DNA of 64,000 bases from Novosphingopyxis baekryungensis DSM 16222. GTDB taxonomy: Bacteria > Pseudomonadota > Alphaproteobacteria > Sphingomonadales > Sphingomonadaceae. The notes under the pieces were generated by a model. That model was given only the letters and a program-made list of their open reading frames with translations. It searched no databases and had not been told where the DNA came from. Positions 1 through 8,761 of this stretch are shown here, one piece after another. The DNA is taken from positions 1 to 64,000 of the forward strand of contig NZ_ATUR01000009.1 of NCBI RefSeq assembly GCF_000420305.1. The letters are read 5' to 3'. Position 1 is the stretch's first letter; each line of letters opens with the position of its first letter. The position numbers were made by a program, and so were the translations under genes.

Positions 1-2
1 AA

Positions 3-326
3 GGCTTCGATGCTCTGGTGGATGATGACCTACCGACGGCTCGCGTGTTCTTGGCTGACCGGGGCTACGACAGCGACCATATCCGAAGCACCATTGCGCT
101 ACGTGGCGGAACGCCGGTGATCCCGGCCAAGGCCAACCGCAAAGAGCCAATACCCCACGACACCGTCACCTACGCGTTGCGAAACCGCATCGAACGGTGC
201 TTCGCGAAGCTCAAATGCTCACGCCGTCTCGCAACCCGATACGACAAAACATCAGCAAGCTACCTCGGCTTCATACATATCGCCGCCGCTCGCCTCTGGA
301 CCAATCAGTTTGTCAACAGAGCCTAG
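3..326 (+). CDS. IS5-family transposase, 3' part (runs in from before the window)
   Basis: This is the C-terminal part of a DDE transposase. The reading frame is open from base 3 with no start, so the gene begins outside the window. Visible features are the D-R-G-Y-D-S-D segment around the second catalytic Asp and the R-x-x-I-E-R-C-F-A-K-L-K segment that carries the catalytic Glu, both typical of the IS5/IS427 group. The stop codon lies inside a CTAG, and IS427-type elements often target such sites, so the right end of the element is probably at about 323-326 (inference). The element joins a broken stress-protein gene directly downstream. Confidence 0.85.
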   Translation, partial: GFDALVDDDLPTARVFLADRGYDSDHIRSTIALRGGTPVIPAKANRKEPIPHDTVTYALRNRIERCFAKLKCSRRLATRYDKTSASYLGFIHIAAARLWTNQFVNRA

Positions 327-334
327 GCCATCTG

Positions 335-829
335 ATGACCAGCGATCTCTTAGTTTCAAATATAAAAGAACCCGAGCTATGCGTGCTCCCACACGCCGGA
401 GAACTTACAGTTCGCACGGGAGTACCAGTTTTGATCCTGGGGGAACAAAAAAATGAGCGAGAATTCCAGCGCATATTGGTCGCCTGGAAAGATACCGCTC
501 AGGCTCGCCGAGCCCTGCATTTGGCGCTCCCAATACTGGCTTTGGCGGAGGAGATCACCGTAGTTGGTGTCGGTGATGAGGTTTCCTCCGAGAGCCTGTC
601 CAAGGTCGTCAGATATCTCCAGAACCATGGCGTACGTGCTCGCGACAAGCATATGCCACTTCCCTCGCACGATGTTTGTGCGGAATTGCTTACTCTCGCG
701 AGGCACGAAGATGCCGACTTAATCGTTGCCGGCATACGCACGGGCGAAAATTTCGTCGAGCGTTTGTTCGGCGGGACAACTCAGAATATTTTGAAAGACA
801 CATCCATGTCGTGGTTTCTATCAAACTGA
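335..829 (+). pseudogene. Universal stress protein, 5' end lost at the IS junction
   Basis: The readable part starts near an ATG at 335 and covers the end of one Usp domain (T-G-V-P-V-L-I-L) and a complete second Usp domain. The second domain has the usual I-L-V-A-W-K-D strand, a middle D-A-D-L-I-V-A-G-I-R segment and a late F-G-G-T-T nucleotide-loop-like motif. Tandem Usp proteins are about 270-290 aa, and here the first ~120 residues are missing and replaced by the transposase end. The simplest reading is a gene cut by IS insertion or IS-mediated deletion. A shortened single-domain product cannot be excluded. Confidence 0.7.
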
Positions 830-951
830 CTTCCGACGTAAAATGATCGACCCTCGTCTTGAGAGGCGCGTCACTCGATGAGCCGCATTTCGGGCTGAGG
901 ATTGTGGGCTTACATCTTGCCCGTCCTTTGACAATTACTCACGGCGGTATC

Positions 952-1359
952 TTATTCGGTCTGGGTAAAACCGAGCGTCAATACATCGACAACACGGCAT
1001 TCCGCGACTGTGCCTTGTTTACAGCTTTCGACCATGCGCGAGAGCTCATCGCGTAGTCCCTTCAGATCGATTAGCTTGGCCTCAACCTCTGCAAGCTGCG
1101 CGCTGGCAATAGTGTCGACGGCTTCGCAGGATCGCGAAGGCTCGTCCGTCAGATCGAGCAATTGACGGACTTGCACCATTGAGAAACCGAGCTGCCTAGC
1201 GCGCCGTATGAAGCGCAACCTCGCCACATCATCGGGGCTGTAGTCACGATATCCCGATGAGGTCCGTGGCGGAGGCGCCAGGAGCCCTTCATGTTCGTAG
1301 TATCGGATAGTCTCCGTTTTCGTGCCGGTCGCGCGTCCGAGCTCGCCAATCTTCACCAT
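952..1359 (-). CDS. MerR-family metal-responsive regulator (ZntR/CadR/PbrR-like)
   Basis: This is a 135-aa MerR protein. It has an N-terminal winged HTH (V-K-I-G-E-L-G through R-Y-Y-E-H-E-G-L-L), a long dimerisation helix and a C-terminal metal loop. Cysteines at residues 78, 113 and 121 match the three-Cys layout of Zn(II), Cd(II) and Pb(II) sensors, not the two-Cys CueR layout. The start at 1359 is chosen because homologues begin at M-V-K-I-G. It is divergent from the downstream efflux operon, and the intergenic region carries a textbook MerR operator. It probably activates that operon by untwisting a promoter with a long spacer. The exact inducing metal cannot be read from sequence. Confidence 0.9.
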   Translation of the reverse strand: MVKIGELGRATGTKTETIRYYEHEGLLAPPPRTSSGYRDYSPDDVARLRFIRRARQLGFSMVQVRQLLDLTDEPSRSCEAVDTIASAQLAEVEAKLIDLKGLRDELSRMVESCKQGTVAECRVVDVLTLGFTQTE

Positions 1360-1395
1360 ACTCTCCCCAAATCTCGATAGTCGGCACATACTGCC

Positions 1396-1428
1396 TTGAC
1401 CTTGTAGTAACTACAAGGTGCATAGGCT
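1396..1428 (+). promoter_or_regulatory. MerR-type promoter/operator for the czc operon
   Basis: A -35 box TTGACC lies at 1396-1401. A perfect 9-bp inverted repeat with a 3-bp centre (ACCTTGTAG / CTACAAGGT, 1399-1419) fills the spacer. A -10-like CATAGG or ATAGGC follows at 1421-1427, giving the elongated 19-20 bp spacing typical of MerR-activated promoters. Transcription would start near 1433, two bases before an ATG, so the first ORF would be nearly leaderless. Confidence 0.85.
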
Positions 1429-1434
1429 TGCGTC

Positions 1435-1539
1435 ATGAAACGACTCACATACATTGAACCGGACACGTGCTCGGCCAAATCCAATTCGATTGGAGTGGAC
1501 ACAAACGCCCCGCCACCTCGCCAGGGCCGCGGCAAATGA
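1435..1539 (+). CDS. 34-aa leaderless small ORF, translationally coupled to DUF3703
   Basis: A 34-codon ORF begins two bases after the predicted transcription start of the MerR promoter. Its TGA overlaps the ATG of the next gene (ATGA, 1536-1539). I do not recognise the peptide: it has one Cys, no hydrophobic segment, and a basic Pro/Gln/Gly-rich end. Its position suggests it is either a real leaderless microprotein or a leader ORF that brings ribosomes to the DUF3703 start, which has no strong Shine-Dalgarno of its own. Coding status is inference from position only. Confidence 0.45.
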   Translation: MKRLTYIEPDTCSAKSNSIGVDTNAPPPRQGRGK

Positions 1540-1910
1540 AGCAGGATAAGGCCTACCGCCTTCGACTCGTGGATGAGGAACGCGCGACGTTTTGTCGGGC
1601 GCGTGCATCCGGCAACGCTGAAGCAGCCTGGTTGGCGCTGGAGCGTGAACACATCTTGGCGCAACCCTATTTGTGGCCGCATATCCGCTCGCACACCGCA
1701 ATGCTTGGCTTCGCGATCATACAGCGCGATCGGAAAGAGGCTGGAGGCCAACTAATCCGCCTCGCTCTCGCCCCGCTCGGCAATATTTCCGGTCGTCTCC
1801 CTCACGGAAACACGGGACGCGCCGATGTCAGCGCCTTTGCACCGATGCCGATACTCCCGGACCTTGCCGCAAAGATCGCGCAACGCGGCTCAGACGGCGG
1901 GAGTCGCTAA
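1536..1910 (+). CDS. DUF3703 family protein
   Basis: This is a 124-aa cytosolic protein matching the DUF3703 pattern: W-L-A-L-E-R-E-H-I-L-A-Q-P near residue 37, H-I-R-S-H near 53, then G-G-Q-L-I-R-L and a G-N-T-G-x-A-D-V-S-A-F-x-P-M-P-I ending. The conserved His and Met residues hint at metal contact, but no biochemical role is established. The family often sits beside MerR regulators and cation efflux genes, as here. The ATG at 1536 is preferred to the upstream in-frame start at 1467 because the family begins here and it is coupled to the preceding small ORF. Confidence 0.8.
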   Translation: MKQDKAYRLRLVDEERATFCRARASGNAEAAWLALEREHILAQPYLWPHIRSHTAMLGFAIIQRDRKEAGGQLIRLALAPLGNISGRLPHGNTGRADVSAFAPMPILPDLAAKIAQRGSDGGSR

Positions 1911-1911
1911 C

Positions 1912-2616
1912 GTGGGAGTACTTACAAAAGACGCCGCAGAGCGCCTGTATGATCGCATCGCAGGGGTCTACGACTGGCTCCTTATGCTCTTCCGTGTCGT
2001 CGGTTCTGAGCGCTGGCGCGCAAAGCTAATCGAAAATTTGAAGTTGCAAAAAGGCGACCATGTTGTCGACCTATGCGGTGGAACCGGCATCAACCTTCCT
2101 CTCTTGTACCGCGCCGTTGGAGCGTCAGGTAAGATCACGATCGTCGATCTGTCGGAGAATATGCTGGCTAGGGCTCGAGAATACGCTGCCGAAGAAGGGA
2201 TCAATAATGTCGCGTTCGTTCAAGCCGATGTCGTCGAGTTCATCTTTGCCGAAGGGGCGGATGCCGTCATCAGCACGTTCGGACTGGAGATGGTACCTGA
2301 ATACGCAACCGTAATCGAAAAGGCGAGCGACGCGCTTTCGGCCAGCGGCAGGATAGGTCTGATGGGTCTGAAACATCCCGAAGACTGGCCTGATTGGCTA
2401 ATTAGTGTCGGTATCTTCCTCACCAAGCCATTCGCCGTTTCACGCGATTATGAGGATTTTCGGCCATGGATTGCGGCTCGCTCGTTTATGGATGAGCAAT
2501 GGTTCAAACAGCATCTGGCTGGCGCTGCCTACAGCTTTGTCGGCCAGAAGAAGGCGGTTAAAGCGCGAACGATTCACCAATCGGCTCTTGCCAAAACGCA
2601 CTCTTCAAGCCAATAG
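1912..2616 (+). CDS. Class I SAM-dependent methyltransferase (UbiE-like)
   Basis: This is a 234-aa methyltransferase. Motif I is V-V-D-L-C-G-G-T-G at about residues 49-57, followed by the acidic post-I strand I-V-D-L-S and a V-I-S-T-F-G-L-E-M segment. No metal-binding Cys set of the ArsM type is seen, so arsenite methylation is unlikely; the substrate is unknown. The GTG start at 1912 lies two bases after the DUF3703 stop with a GGCGGGAG ribosome site in front. The longer frame from 1825 would run through the DUF3703 gene and is not used. It probably belongs to the czc operon. Confidence 0.8.
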   Translation: MGVLTKDAAERLYDRIAGVYDWLLMLFRVVGSERWRAKLIENLKLQKGDHVVDLCGGTGINLPLLYRAVGASGKITIVDLSENMLARAREYAAEEGINNVAFVQADVVEFIFAEGADAVISTFGLEMVPEYATVIEKASDALSASGRIGLMGLKHPEDWPDWLISVGIFLTKPFAVSRDYEDFRPWIAARSFMDEQWFKQHLAGAAYSFVGQKKAVKARTIHQSALAKTHSSSQ

Positions 2617-2626
2617 AGCGCCGTTC

Positions 2627-2971
2627 ATGTCACGTTTGCCACTCTTTTTTGTGCTTTTGGCCTCACTGCTCTTCAGTGGGTTGTCGCTTGCGCCTGACGC
2701 TCATGCGGGCGAGAATGGCGCCATGACGCACGTTGGCGATCATATTGCGGCGCACGGCATGGAGCACTTCGCCGATACTGGCGACACCGAAGAGAGTCAG
2801 GATTCCGACCATCCTCCGGCTCAACATCACAATTGCAGTGTCGATCTTCCGCGCGCCATGAAAGAAAATACGGCGGACCGTACGTTCGGCGCCAATCTGT
2901 TCGCCCCTTTGAAAGACGCTTTGCTTCTCTCCGGCGCGCTCAAAGTCCTGATTGAACCTCCGATAGCCTGA
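2627..2971 (+). CDS. Small secreted His-rich protein before czcC
   Basis: A 114-aa protein with a clear signal peptide (hydrophobic core residues 5-20, cleavage near A-H-A, residue 27). The mature part is short, acidic and His-rich (H-x-x-D-H, H-G-M-E-H, Q-H-H-N-C), compatible with periplasmic metal binding. A position equivalent to this, just ahead of the outer-membrane factor, is filled by another small exported protein in the cus operon at 28065. I know no named domain. It is transcribed in line with the methyltransferase (10 bp downstream) and czcC. Confidence 0.65.
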   Translation: MSRLPLFFVLLASLLFSGLSLAPDAHAGENGAMTHVGDHIAAHGMEHFADTGDTEESQDSDHPPAQHHNCSVDLPRAMKENTADRTFGANLFAPLKDALLLSGALKVLIEPPIA

Positions 2972-3029
2972 CGATCGCCGTTTGCGGGTCGTTTCGACCT
3001 GCGTCTGCTTTATCGTCAGGAGCTTTTCC

Positions 3030-4271
3030 ATGTCATTTCGACATTTGGCTTTGGTCGCTGCGACCTTTGCCATTCCCGTGCCCGCATTTGGGCAAACTAC
3101 ACTTACACTGGATGAGGCTCTGCGCCTTGCCGATGTCAGCGAACAATCCGAGACTGCCACCGTTGAACAAAATCCGCGCCTGGTAGGTCCTCGCGCGGAC
3201 GCCGACGCGGCGCGTTCGCTGGTGGGTCAGGCGCGTTTGCGTCCAAACCCAGATATTTCCTTCGAGGTCGAGAACATTGCAGGAAGCGGCGCCTTCTCGG
3301 GCTTGCGCGCTACCGAATATACTCTTGCCGTCGGTCAGCGGATCGAAATCGGTGGCAAGCGCAGAGCGAGAGTTGATGCGGCTCAGTCTTTGGCGCAGCT
3401 GGCAAACCTGAGGGCAGATCTGGCCGACGCCGAACTCGGCTTCCTTGTCCGTGAGCGCTATGTCGCGGCGGCGGCGGCATCCTCGCGTGTCGAACTTGCG
3501 CGGGATGTGGTTGAGCGGAACGAAGAGCTTGCCCGCATAGCTGGCGTGTTGGTCGAGGTTGGCCGGGAACCTCCACTTCGCGCGCTTCGTGCCGAAGCCG
3601 CTCTGGCGGAAGCGCAAGCCGAGCTCCAAGCGGCGGAAGCGACAAGTCTTGCAGCCCGCACGGCCCTCGCCTCGCTGTGGGGCGATCAGGGGGCACCCCC
3701 GCTTGTTCCGAGCAATTTCCCGGGAATCGAACCACCGGGTGTTGTGATGGCTTCAGGATATGGCTTGCAACTGCAGGTGGCGCGAGCGGAAAGCACGGCG
3801 GCGGCCGCCGAGATTGACCGGGAGCGCAGCTTACGCATTCCAGACCCGGTCATTTCGGCCGGTGTTCGGCGGTTCGAGGAAAGCAATGACAATGCCTTCC
3901 TGGTGGGCGTCTCGATCCCGCTACCGTTCAGCAATCGCAACCAGGGCAATATCGCTGCTGCCGAGGCAAGGCTGCGCGCCGCCAATGCCCGCGAGGCAGT
4001 CGCGCTAGCCGACTTCGAACAGGAAGTGGCCCGCGCGCGGGCGCAATATCTCGCCGCCGAAGCGCGTGTCGAGACCCTTTCAACGACATCTCTCCCCCAG
4101 GCCGACGAAGCTCTGCGGCTCGTCCGCATCGGCTATCGCAATGGCCGCTTTCCGCTGATCGAAGTGTTGAGTGCAGCCGAGGCGCGCGACGGCATTCGTG
4201 AGGCGCTGATCGCCGCGCAGCAAGACCGGGGACAGGCCGCCGCCGAACTGATCAGGCTGGCCGCACAATGA
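3030..4271 (+). CDS. czcC: CzcC-type outer-membrane factor of an HME-RND efflux pump
   Basis: This is a 413-aa TolC-superfamily protein with a ~22-residue signal peptide and two outer-membrane-efflux repeats made of long Ala/Glu/Arg-rich helices (roughly residues 60-215 and 235-400). It would form the trimeric channel that carries divalent cations across the outer membrane. The start at 3030 has a CAGGAGC ribosome site and gives the signal peptide; the frame opens further upstream without one. It is followed by czcB, whose ribosome site overlaps the czcC stop. Confidence 0.9.
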   Translation: MSFRHLALVAATFAIPVPAFGQTTLTLDEALRLADVSEQSETATVEQNPRLVGPRADADAARSLVGQARLRPNPDISFEVENIAGSGAFSGLRATEYTLAVGQRIEIGGKRRARVDAAQSLAQLANLRADLADAELGFLVRERYVAAAAASSRVELARDVVERNEELARIAGVLVEVGREPPLRALRAEAALAEAQAELQAAEATSLAARTALASLWGDQGAPPLVPSNFPGIEPPGVVMASGYGLQLQVARAESTAAAAEIDRERSLRIPDPVISAGVRRFEESNDNAFLVGVSIPLPFSNRNQGNIAAAEARLRAANAREAVALADFEQEVARARAQYLAAEARVETLSTTSLPQADEALRLVRIGYRNGRFPLIEVLSAAEARDGIREALIAAQQDRGQAAAELIRLAAQ

Positions 4272-4282
4272 GGAATATTTCA

Positions 4283-5431
4283 ATGAACCGCAAAAGACTG
4301 GCGATCATCGCCGGAATTGTCATTCTCGTTTCGGCCCTGATGCTGATGTTCTGGCCTGACAGCCAGGTCGACACCCGCGCGGACGAAGAGGTCGCAGAGA
4401 CAGAACTGCCCGAGGGGCTCGTGCTGATCGAGCAAGAGCAGATCCGCACCGCCGAGATCGAGGTCGCAGCCGTGCAGACGGGTGCCGCCGTCGAACTCGT
4501 ATTTCCTGCAACGGTTGCGGCAAGCCCGACCGCCAGCGCACGCATCGACGCACGGGCTTCCGGTGTCGTGCGCAGCGTTGGCAAGACGCTTGGCGACTAT
4601 GTCCGCCAGGGCGAGACCGTTGCACGGATCGAAAGCGCCGATGCGGCGGCACTCGCTTCTCAGCTTAGTGCCGCCCGCGCCCGCGTAACCGAGCTTTCAG
4701 CGGCCTATGACCGCGAGCGCCGGCTATTCGAGGCCAATGTGACAGCGCGCCAGGATCTCGAAGCGGCCCGTGCCAATCTTGACGTTGCCCGTTCCGAACT
4801 GAACCGGTCGCAGGCTGCCGTCGCCGCGGCAGGCGTGAGCGGCGATGGACGCTCGCTCGCTGTCACCAGTCCGCTTTCAGGCCGTGTGACCGCCGCTCCA
4901 ATCGTGCTCGGCTCGTTCGTCGACGCCGGGGAGGAGCTTTACAGCGTGGTCAATCCCAGCGGCTTGCAGATCGAGGTTGCGCTGCCTTCCGAAGATGCTT
5001 CACGCATCCAGCCTGGCGACGAGGCTGCGTTGATCCTCGGCGATGGAAGGGAGATCGGCGCTCGCGTCCGGTCGGTAACGCCTTCGCTCGATGCCGAGAG
5101 CCGTAGCGCGACAGCGGTTCTTACCTTGACGCGCGCCGTTCCCGGTCTGCAGCCTGGCTCGTTCCTTCAGGCGCGTATTCGCCCCTCGGGCGAATTGGAC
5201 CAGAGCCGTATCGCGGTACCCGAAGATGCGGTGCAGGTGCTCGAAGGACGCGATGTTGTCTTCGTGCGGACACGACGCGGATTTCAGGCTCGTGAGGTCG
5301 AGACCGGCAGCCGATCTGCCGGGATGGTCACGATCCTCTCCGGGCTCGAGCCCGGTCAGCGGATCGCGACTGCCAATGCCTTCCTGTTGAAGTCCGAGCT
5401 CGAAAAGGAGGGCGCAGAACATGGCCATTGA
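4283..5431 (+). CDS. czcB: CzcB-type periplasmic adaptor (membrane fusion protein)
   Basis: This 382-aa adaptor has one N-terminal membrane anchor (about residues 7-25), a barrel-sandwich/lipoyl half (A-R-I-D-A-R-A-S-G-V-V), an Ala/Arg-rich coiled-coil hairpin (about 120-190) and C-terminal beta-barrel and membrane-proximal domains. It links the inner-membrane pump to CzcC and may pass metal to it. The ATG at 4283 has GAGGA eight bases ahead; an alternative ATG at 4268 overlaps the czcC stop but lacks a ribosome site. Unlike CusB at 25211 it carries no heavy-metal-binding or CusF-like extra domain. Confidence 0.9.
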   Translation: MNRKRLAIIAGIVILVSALMLMFWPDSQVDTRADEEVAETELPEGLVLIEQEQIRTAEIEVAAVQTGAAVELVFPATVAASPTASARIDARASGVVRSVGKTLGDYVRQGETVARIESADAAALASQLSAARARVTELSAAYDRERRLFEANVTARQDLEAARANLDVARSELNRSQAAVAAAGVSGDGRSLAVTSPLSGRVTAAPIVLGSFVDAGEELYSVVNPSGLQIEVALPSEDASRIQPGDEAALILGDGREIGARVRSVTPSLDAESRSATAVLTLTRAVPGLQPGSFLQARIRPSGELDQSRIAVPEDAVQVLEGRDVVFVRTRRGFQAREVETGSRSAGMVTILSGLEPGQRIATANAFLLKSELEKEGAEHGH

Positions 5432-8400
5432 TCAAACCACGGCATCTTCTCCCATGTCTTCGGACGAAGGTAGCCACCGTCACGGCCCGATCGGAGTCAT
5501 CCTCGATGTCGCCGTCCGGTTCCGCTGGGCGATCATCGTCCTGACCGTCTTCGCGGCGATCTACGGAGCGTTCAATCTGGTGCGCCTGCCGATCGACGCG
5601 GTTCCCGACATCACCAACACGCAGGTCCAGATCAACACCAGCGCTGCTGCGCTCTCACCTTCGCAGGTCGAGACGCAGGTGACCTTCCCTATCGAAACCG
5701 GACTTGCCGGGATCGAAGGCCTGGAGATGACACGATCGATTTCGCGCAACGGCTTCAGCCAGGTCACCGCGATTTTCGAGGAGGGCACCGACCTCTACTT
5801 CGCCCGGCAACAGGTGAACGAACGGCTCGCGCCGATTGGTGCTTCATTGCCCGAAGGAGCGGAGCCTACCATGGGGCCGATCTCCACCGGCCTTGGCGAA
5901 GTGCTGATGTATACGATCGAGTATGAGCATCCCGGTGGCAAGGGTGCGACCACTGGCGGCCGCACAGGCTGGCAGTCCGATGGCAGCTTCATCACCGAAC
6001 GCGGCGACCGGCTCGAGAGCGAGGTTGCCAAAGCGGCTTATCTTCGCACCGTGCAGGACTGGGTGGTCGCGCCGCTGATGCGCTCGATCGATGGTGTGGC
6101 CGGCGTGGATTCGATCGGCGGGTTCGAAAAGCAGTTTCTGGTTCAGCCCGATCCTGCGCGTTTGACCGGCTACGGCCTGTCGTTCGATTCGTTGATCGAC
6201 GCGCTTGAGGCAGCCAATCTGGCGGCCGGGGCAAACTTCGTGGACCGCGCCGATGAAGCCCTGCTCGTCCGCGTCGATGCGAGGCTGGGCAGCATTGCCG
6301 ACATCGAAGAAGCCGTCATTGCGACCCGCGAGGGTGTGCCCATCCGCATCGGCGATGTGGCCGATGTGGAGATCGGCGGCGACCTGCGAACCGGTGCTGC
6401 TTCACTGAACGGTGAAGAGGCGGTGGTGGGAACCGTGTTGATGCGCGCTGGCGAGAACAGCCGCACCGTCGCAGCCGGTGCTGCCGAACGGCTCGACGAG
6501 GTCCGTGCATCGCTCCCCGACGGCGTTGTGGCCGAGATCGTTTATAACCGGTCCTCGCTGGTCGATGCGACGATCTCCACCGTCGAGAAGAACCTGCTCG
6601 AAGGCGCATTGCTGGTGATCGCCGTCCTGTTCCTTTTGCTCGGCAATATCCGCGCCGCCATAATCACCGCACTGGTCATTCCCGTTTCGATGCTGATGGC
6701 AGCGGTGGGGATGAACCGGCTTGGTGTCTCGGGTAATCTGATGAGTTTGGGGGCGCTCGACTTTGGCCTGATCGTCGATGGTGCGGTCATCATTGTCGAG
6801 AACAGCGTCGCGCGGCTTGCTGCGCGGCAGCACCGCGAGGGCCGCTTGCTCACCTTGGGCGAGCGGCTGACCGAGACGCGTCTGGCAGCACAGGAGATGA
6901 TCAAACCTACCGTTTACGGTCAGGCCATCGTCTTCCTCGTCTTCGCCCCGCTGCTCACTTTTACCGGGGTCGAGGGCAAGACGTTCTCGCCCATGGCGAT
7001 CACGATGATGCTCGCGCTGGCTTCGGCCTTCGTTCTTTCATTGACCTTCGTGCCGGCGATGATCGCGGTGCTGCTCAACAAGAAGCTGACCGAAAAGGAG
7101 GTGAAGCCCATTCGCTGGACCAAAGAGCGCTACGGTCCCGCCGTGCGCAAGGCCATTGCGCGGCCTTGGCCGATGATTGGTGCCGGGGTTGGTATCTTCA
7201 CAGCAGCGGTTTTTGTGTTCGGGTTTCTGGGCAGCGAGTTTACGCCGCAGCTCGATGAACGCGACATCGCGGTGCAATCTTTGCGGATCCCCTCGACATC
7301 GCTCGAACGCTCGCTGGCGATGCAGCGGCGGGTCGAAGACCGGCTCGAAGAGTTTCCCCAAGTTGATCTTGTGTTCTCACGGACGGGCACGGCCGAAGTC
7401 GCCAGCGATCCAATGCCGCCCAATGCTTCGGACGCCTATGTCATTCTGAAGCCTCGTGACGAATGGCCCGATCCGGATTTGTCGAAGGATGAGCTGGTAG
7501 AGGAGATGGAAACTGCGCTCGGCGGCCTGATCGGCAATCTCTACGAATTCAGCCAGCCAATCGAGCTACGTTTTAACGAGCTGATCGCCGGTGTGCGCGG
7601 CGATGTCGCGGTCAAGCTCTACGGTGACGACCTTACCGCATTGACCGAAACGGCGGGCGAGGTCGCGGGTGTGCTGCGCGGAGTCGAAGGCGCAGCCGAT
7701 GTGAAGGTGCAGCAGGTGACGGGCTTTCCGACGCTCGACATCGCCTTCGATCGCCCGACTATTGCGCGATATGGTTTGACCGTCGAAGAGGTGGCTCAGT
7801 CGGTCGCCATCGCGCTCGGCGGACGGCCTGCGGGTCTGGTGTTCGAGGGCGATCGCCGCTTCGAAGTGGTCGTGCGCCTCGAAGATGCGACGCGTGACGA
7901 CTTTGACCAGCTCGGTGCTCTCCCCATCGTGCTTGATAACGGTGTCACGGTTCCACTGCGAACATTGGCCGATTTCCAAGTTGTCGATGGCCTTGCCGAG
8001 GTTCGGCGAGAGCAGGGCCGAAGGCTTGTGATCGTCTCGGCCAACGTTCGCGAGCGCGATCTCGGCTCCTTTGTCGAGGAAGCGCAGGAAGGTGTCTCGG
8101 CCGAGGTCGATCTACCACCAGCATCCTTCATCGAGTGGGGCGGCCAATATCAGAACCTGCAAGCGGCTCAGGCACGCCTCGCAATCGTCGTGCCGGTCTG
8201 CTTCGCGCTTGTCCTGCTGTTGCTGTTCATGGCGCTGGGAGGATGGGTTCCAGCCTTGGCGGTGTTCAGCGCCATCCCAATGGCCTTGGCCGGGGGCGTG
8301 TTCGCGCTCGCGCTGCGCGGCTTGCCATTCTCGGTGTCTGCAGCGGTCGGTTTTATCGCGCTTTCCGGCGTGGCGGTGCTCAACGGTCTCGTCATGATGA

Positions 8401-8750
8401 CCGCGATCCGGCAGCGCCTCGAGAACGGGATGCCGCTCGACGAGGCGATTGCCGATGGCGCGCTCGCGCGCCTGCGACCGGTACTGATGACCGCGCTGGT
8501 GGCCTCGCTCGGCTTCGTGCCCATGGCGATCGCCACTGGAACAGGCGCAGAGGTACAGCGTCCTTTGGCTACGGTGGTCATCGGCGGACTGATCACCGCA
8601 ACGGCGCTGACTCTGTTCGTTCTGCCCGCGATCGCCCGCCTCGTGCTGCACCGCTCTGATGATGAGCGCAGCTGGCGCGAAAAATGGTGGGACCGCCTGC
8701 GCCGCAACGTCACGCGCGATGAGCAGCGCGAGCTGGGCGAAATTACATGA
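5421..8750 (+). CDS. czcA: CzcA-type HME-RND divalent cation pump
   Basis: This is a 1109-aa proton-driven inner-membrane pump with twelve transmembrane segments and two large periplasmic loops. The TM4 signature D-F-G-L-I-V-D-G-A-V-x-x-x-E-N at residues ~447-461 is the HME1 type found in Zn/Co/Cd/Ni pumps and differs from the CusA type at 22047. A Gly-rich insertion near residues 165-205 (P-G-G-K-G-A-T-T-G-G) lies in the first periplasmic loop. The gene overlaps czcB by 11 bp, implying coupled translation. Confidence 0.93.
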   Translation: MAIDQTTASSPMSSDEGSHRHGPIGVILDVAVRFRWAIIVLTVFAAIYGAFNLVRLPIDAVPDITNTQVQINTSAAALSPSQVETQVTFPIETGLAGIEGLEMTRSISRNGFSQVTAIFEEGTDLYFARQQVNERLAPIGASLPEGAEPTMGPISTGLGEVLMYTIEYEHPGGKGATTGGRTGWQSDGSFITERGDRLESEVAKAAYLRTVQDWVVAPLMRSIDGVAGVDSIGGFEKQFLVQPDPARLTGYGLSFDSLIDALEAANLAAGANFVDRADEALLVRVDARLGSIADIEEAVIATREGVPIRIGDVADVEIGGDLRTGAASLNGEEAVVGTVLMRAGENSRTVAAGAAERLDEVRASLPDGVVAEIVYNRSSLVDATISTVEKNLLEGALLVIAVLFLLLGNIRAAIITALVIPVSMLMAAVGMNRLGVSGNLMSLGALDFGLIVDGAVIIVENSVARLAARQHREGRLLTLGERLTETRLAAQEMIKPTVYGQAIVFLVFAPLLTFTGVEGKTFSPMAITMMLALASAFVLSLTFVPAMIAVLLNKKLTEKEVKPIRWTKERYGPAVRKAIARPWPMIGAGVGIFTAAVFVFGFLGSEFTPQLDERDIAVQSLRIPSTSLERSLAMQRRVEDRLEEFPQVDLVFSRTGTAEVASDPMPPNASDAYVILKPRDEWPDPDLSKDELVEEMETALGGLIGNLYEFSQPIELRFNELIAGVRGDVAVKLYGDDLTALTETAGEVAGVLRGVEGAADVKVQQVTGFPTLDIAFDRPTIARYGLTVEEVAQSVAIALGGRPAGLVFEGDRRFEVVVRLEDATRDDFDQLGALPIVLDNGVTVPLRTLADFQVVDGLAEVRREQGRRLVIVSANVRERDLGSFVEEAQEGVSAEVDLPPASFIEWGGQYQNLQAAQARLAIVVPVCFALVLLLLFMALGGWVPALAVFSAIPMALAGGVFALALRGLPFSVSAAVGFIALSGVAVLNGLVMMTAIRQRLENGMPLDEAIADGALARLRPVLMTALVASLGFVPMAIATGTGAEVQRPLATVVIGGLITATALTLFVLPAIARLVLHRSDDERSWREKWWDRLRRNVTRDEQRELGEIT

Positions 8751-8761
8751 AGGGAAAACCG

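Noticed and set aside
1467-1536. Longer DUF3703 protein starting upstream at 1467
   Set aside because: The DUF3703 resemblance starts after 1536, and the upstream part overlaps the 34-aa ORF and lacks a ribosome site.
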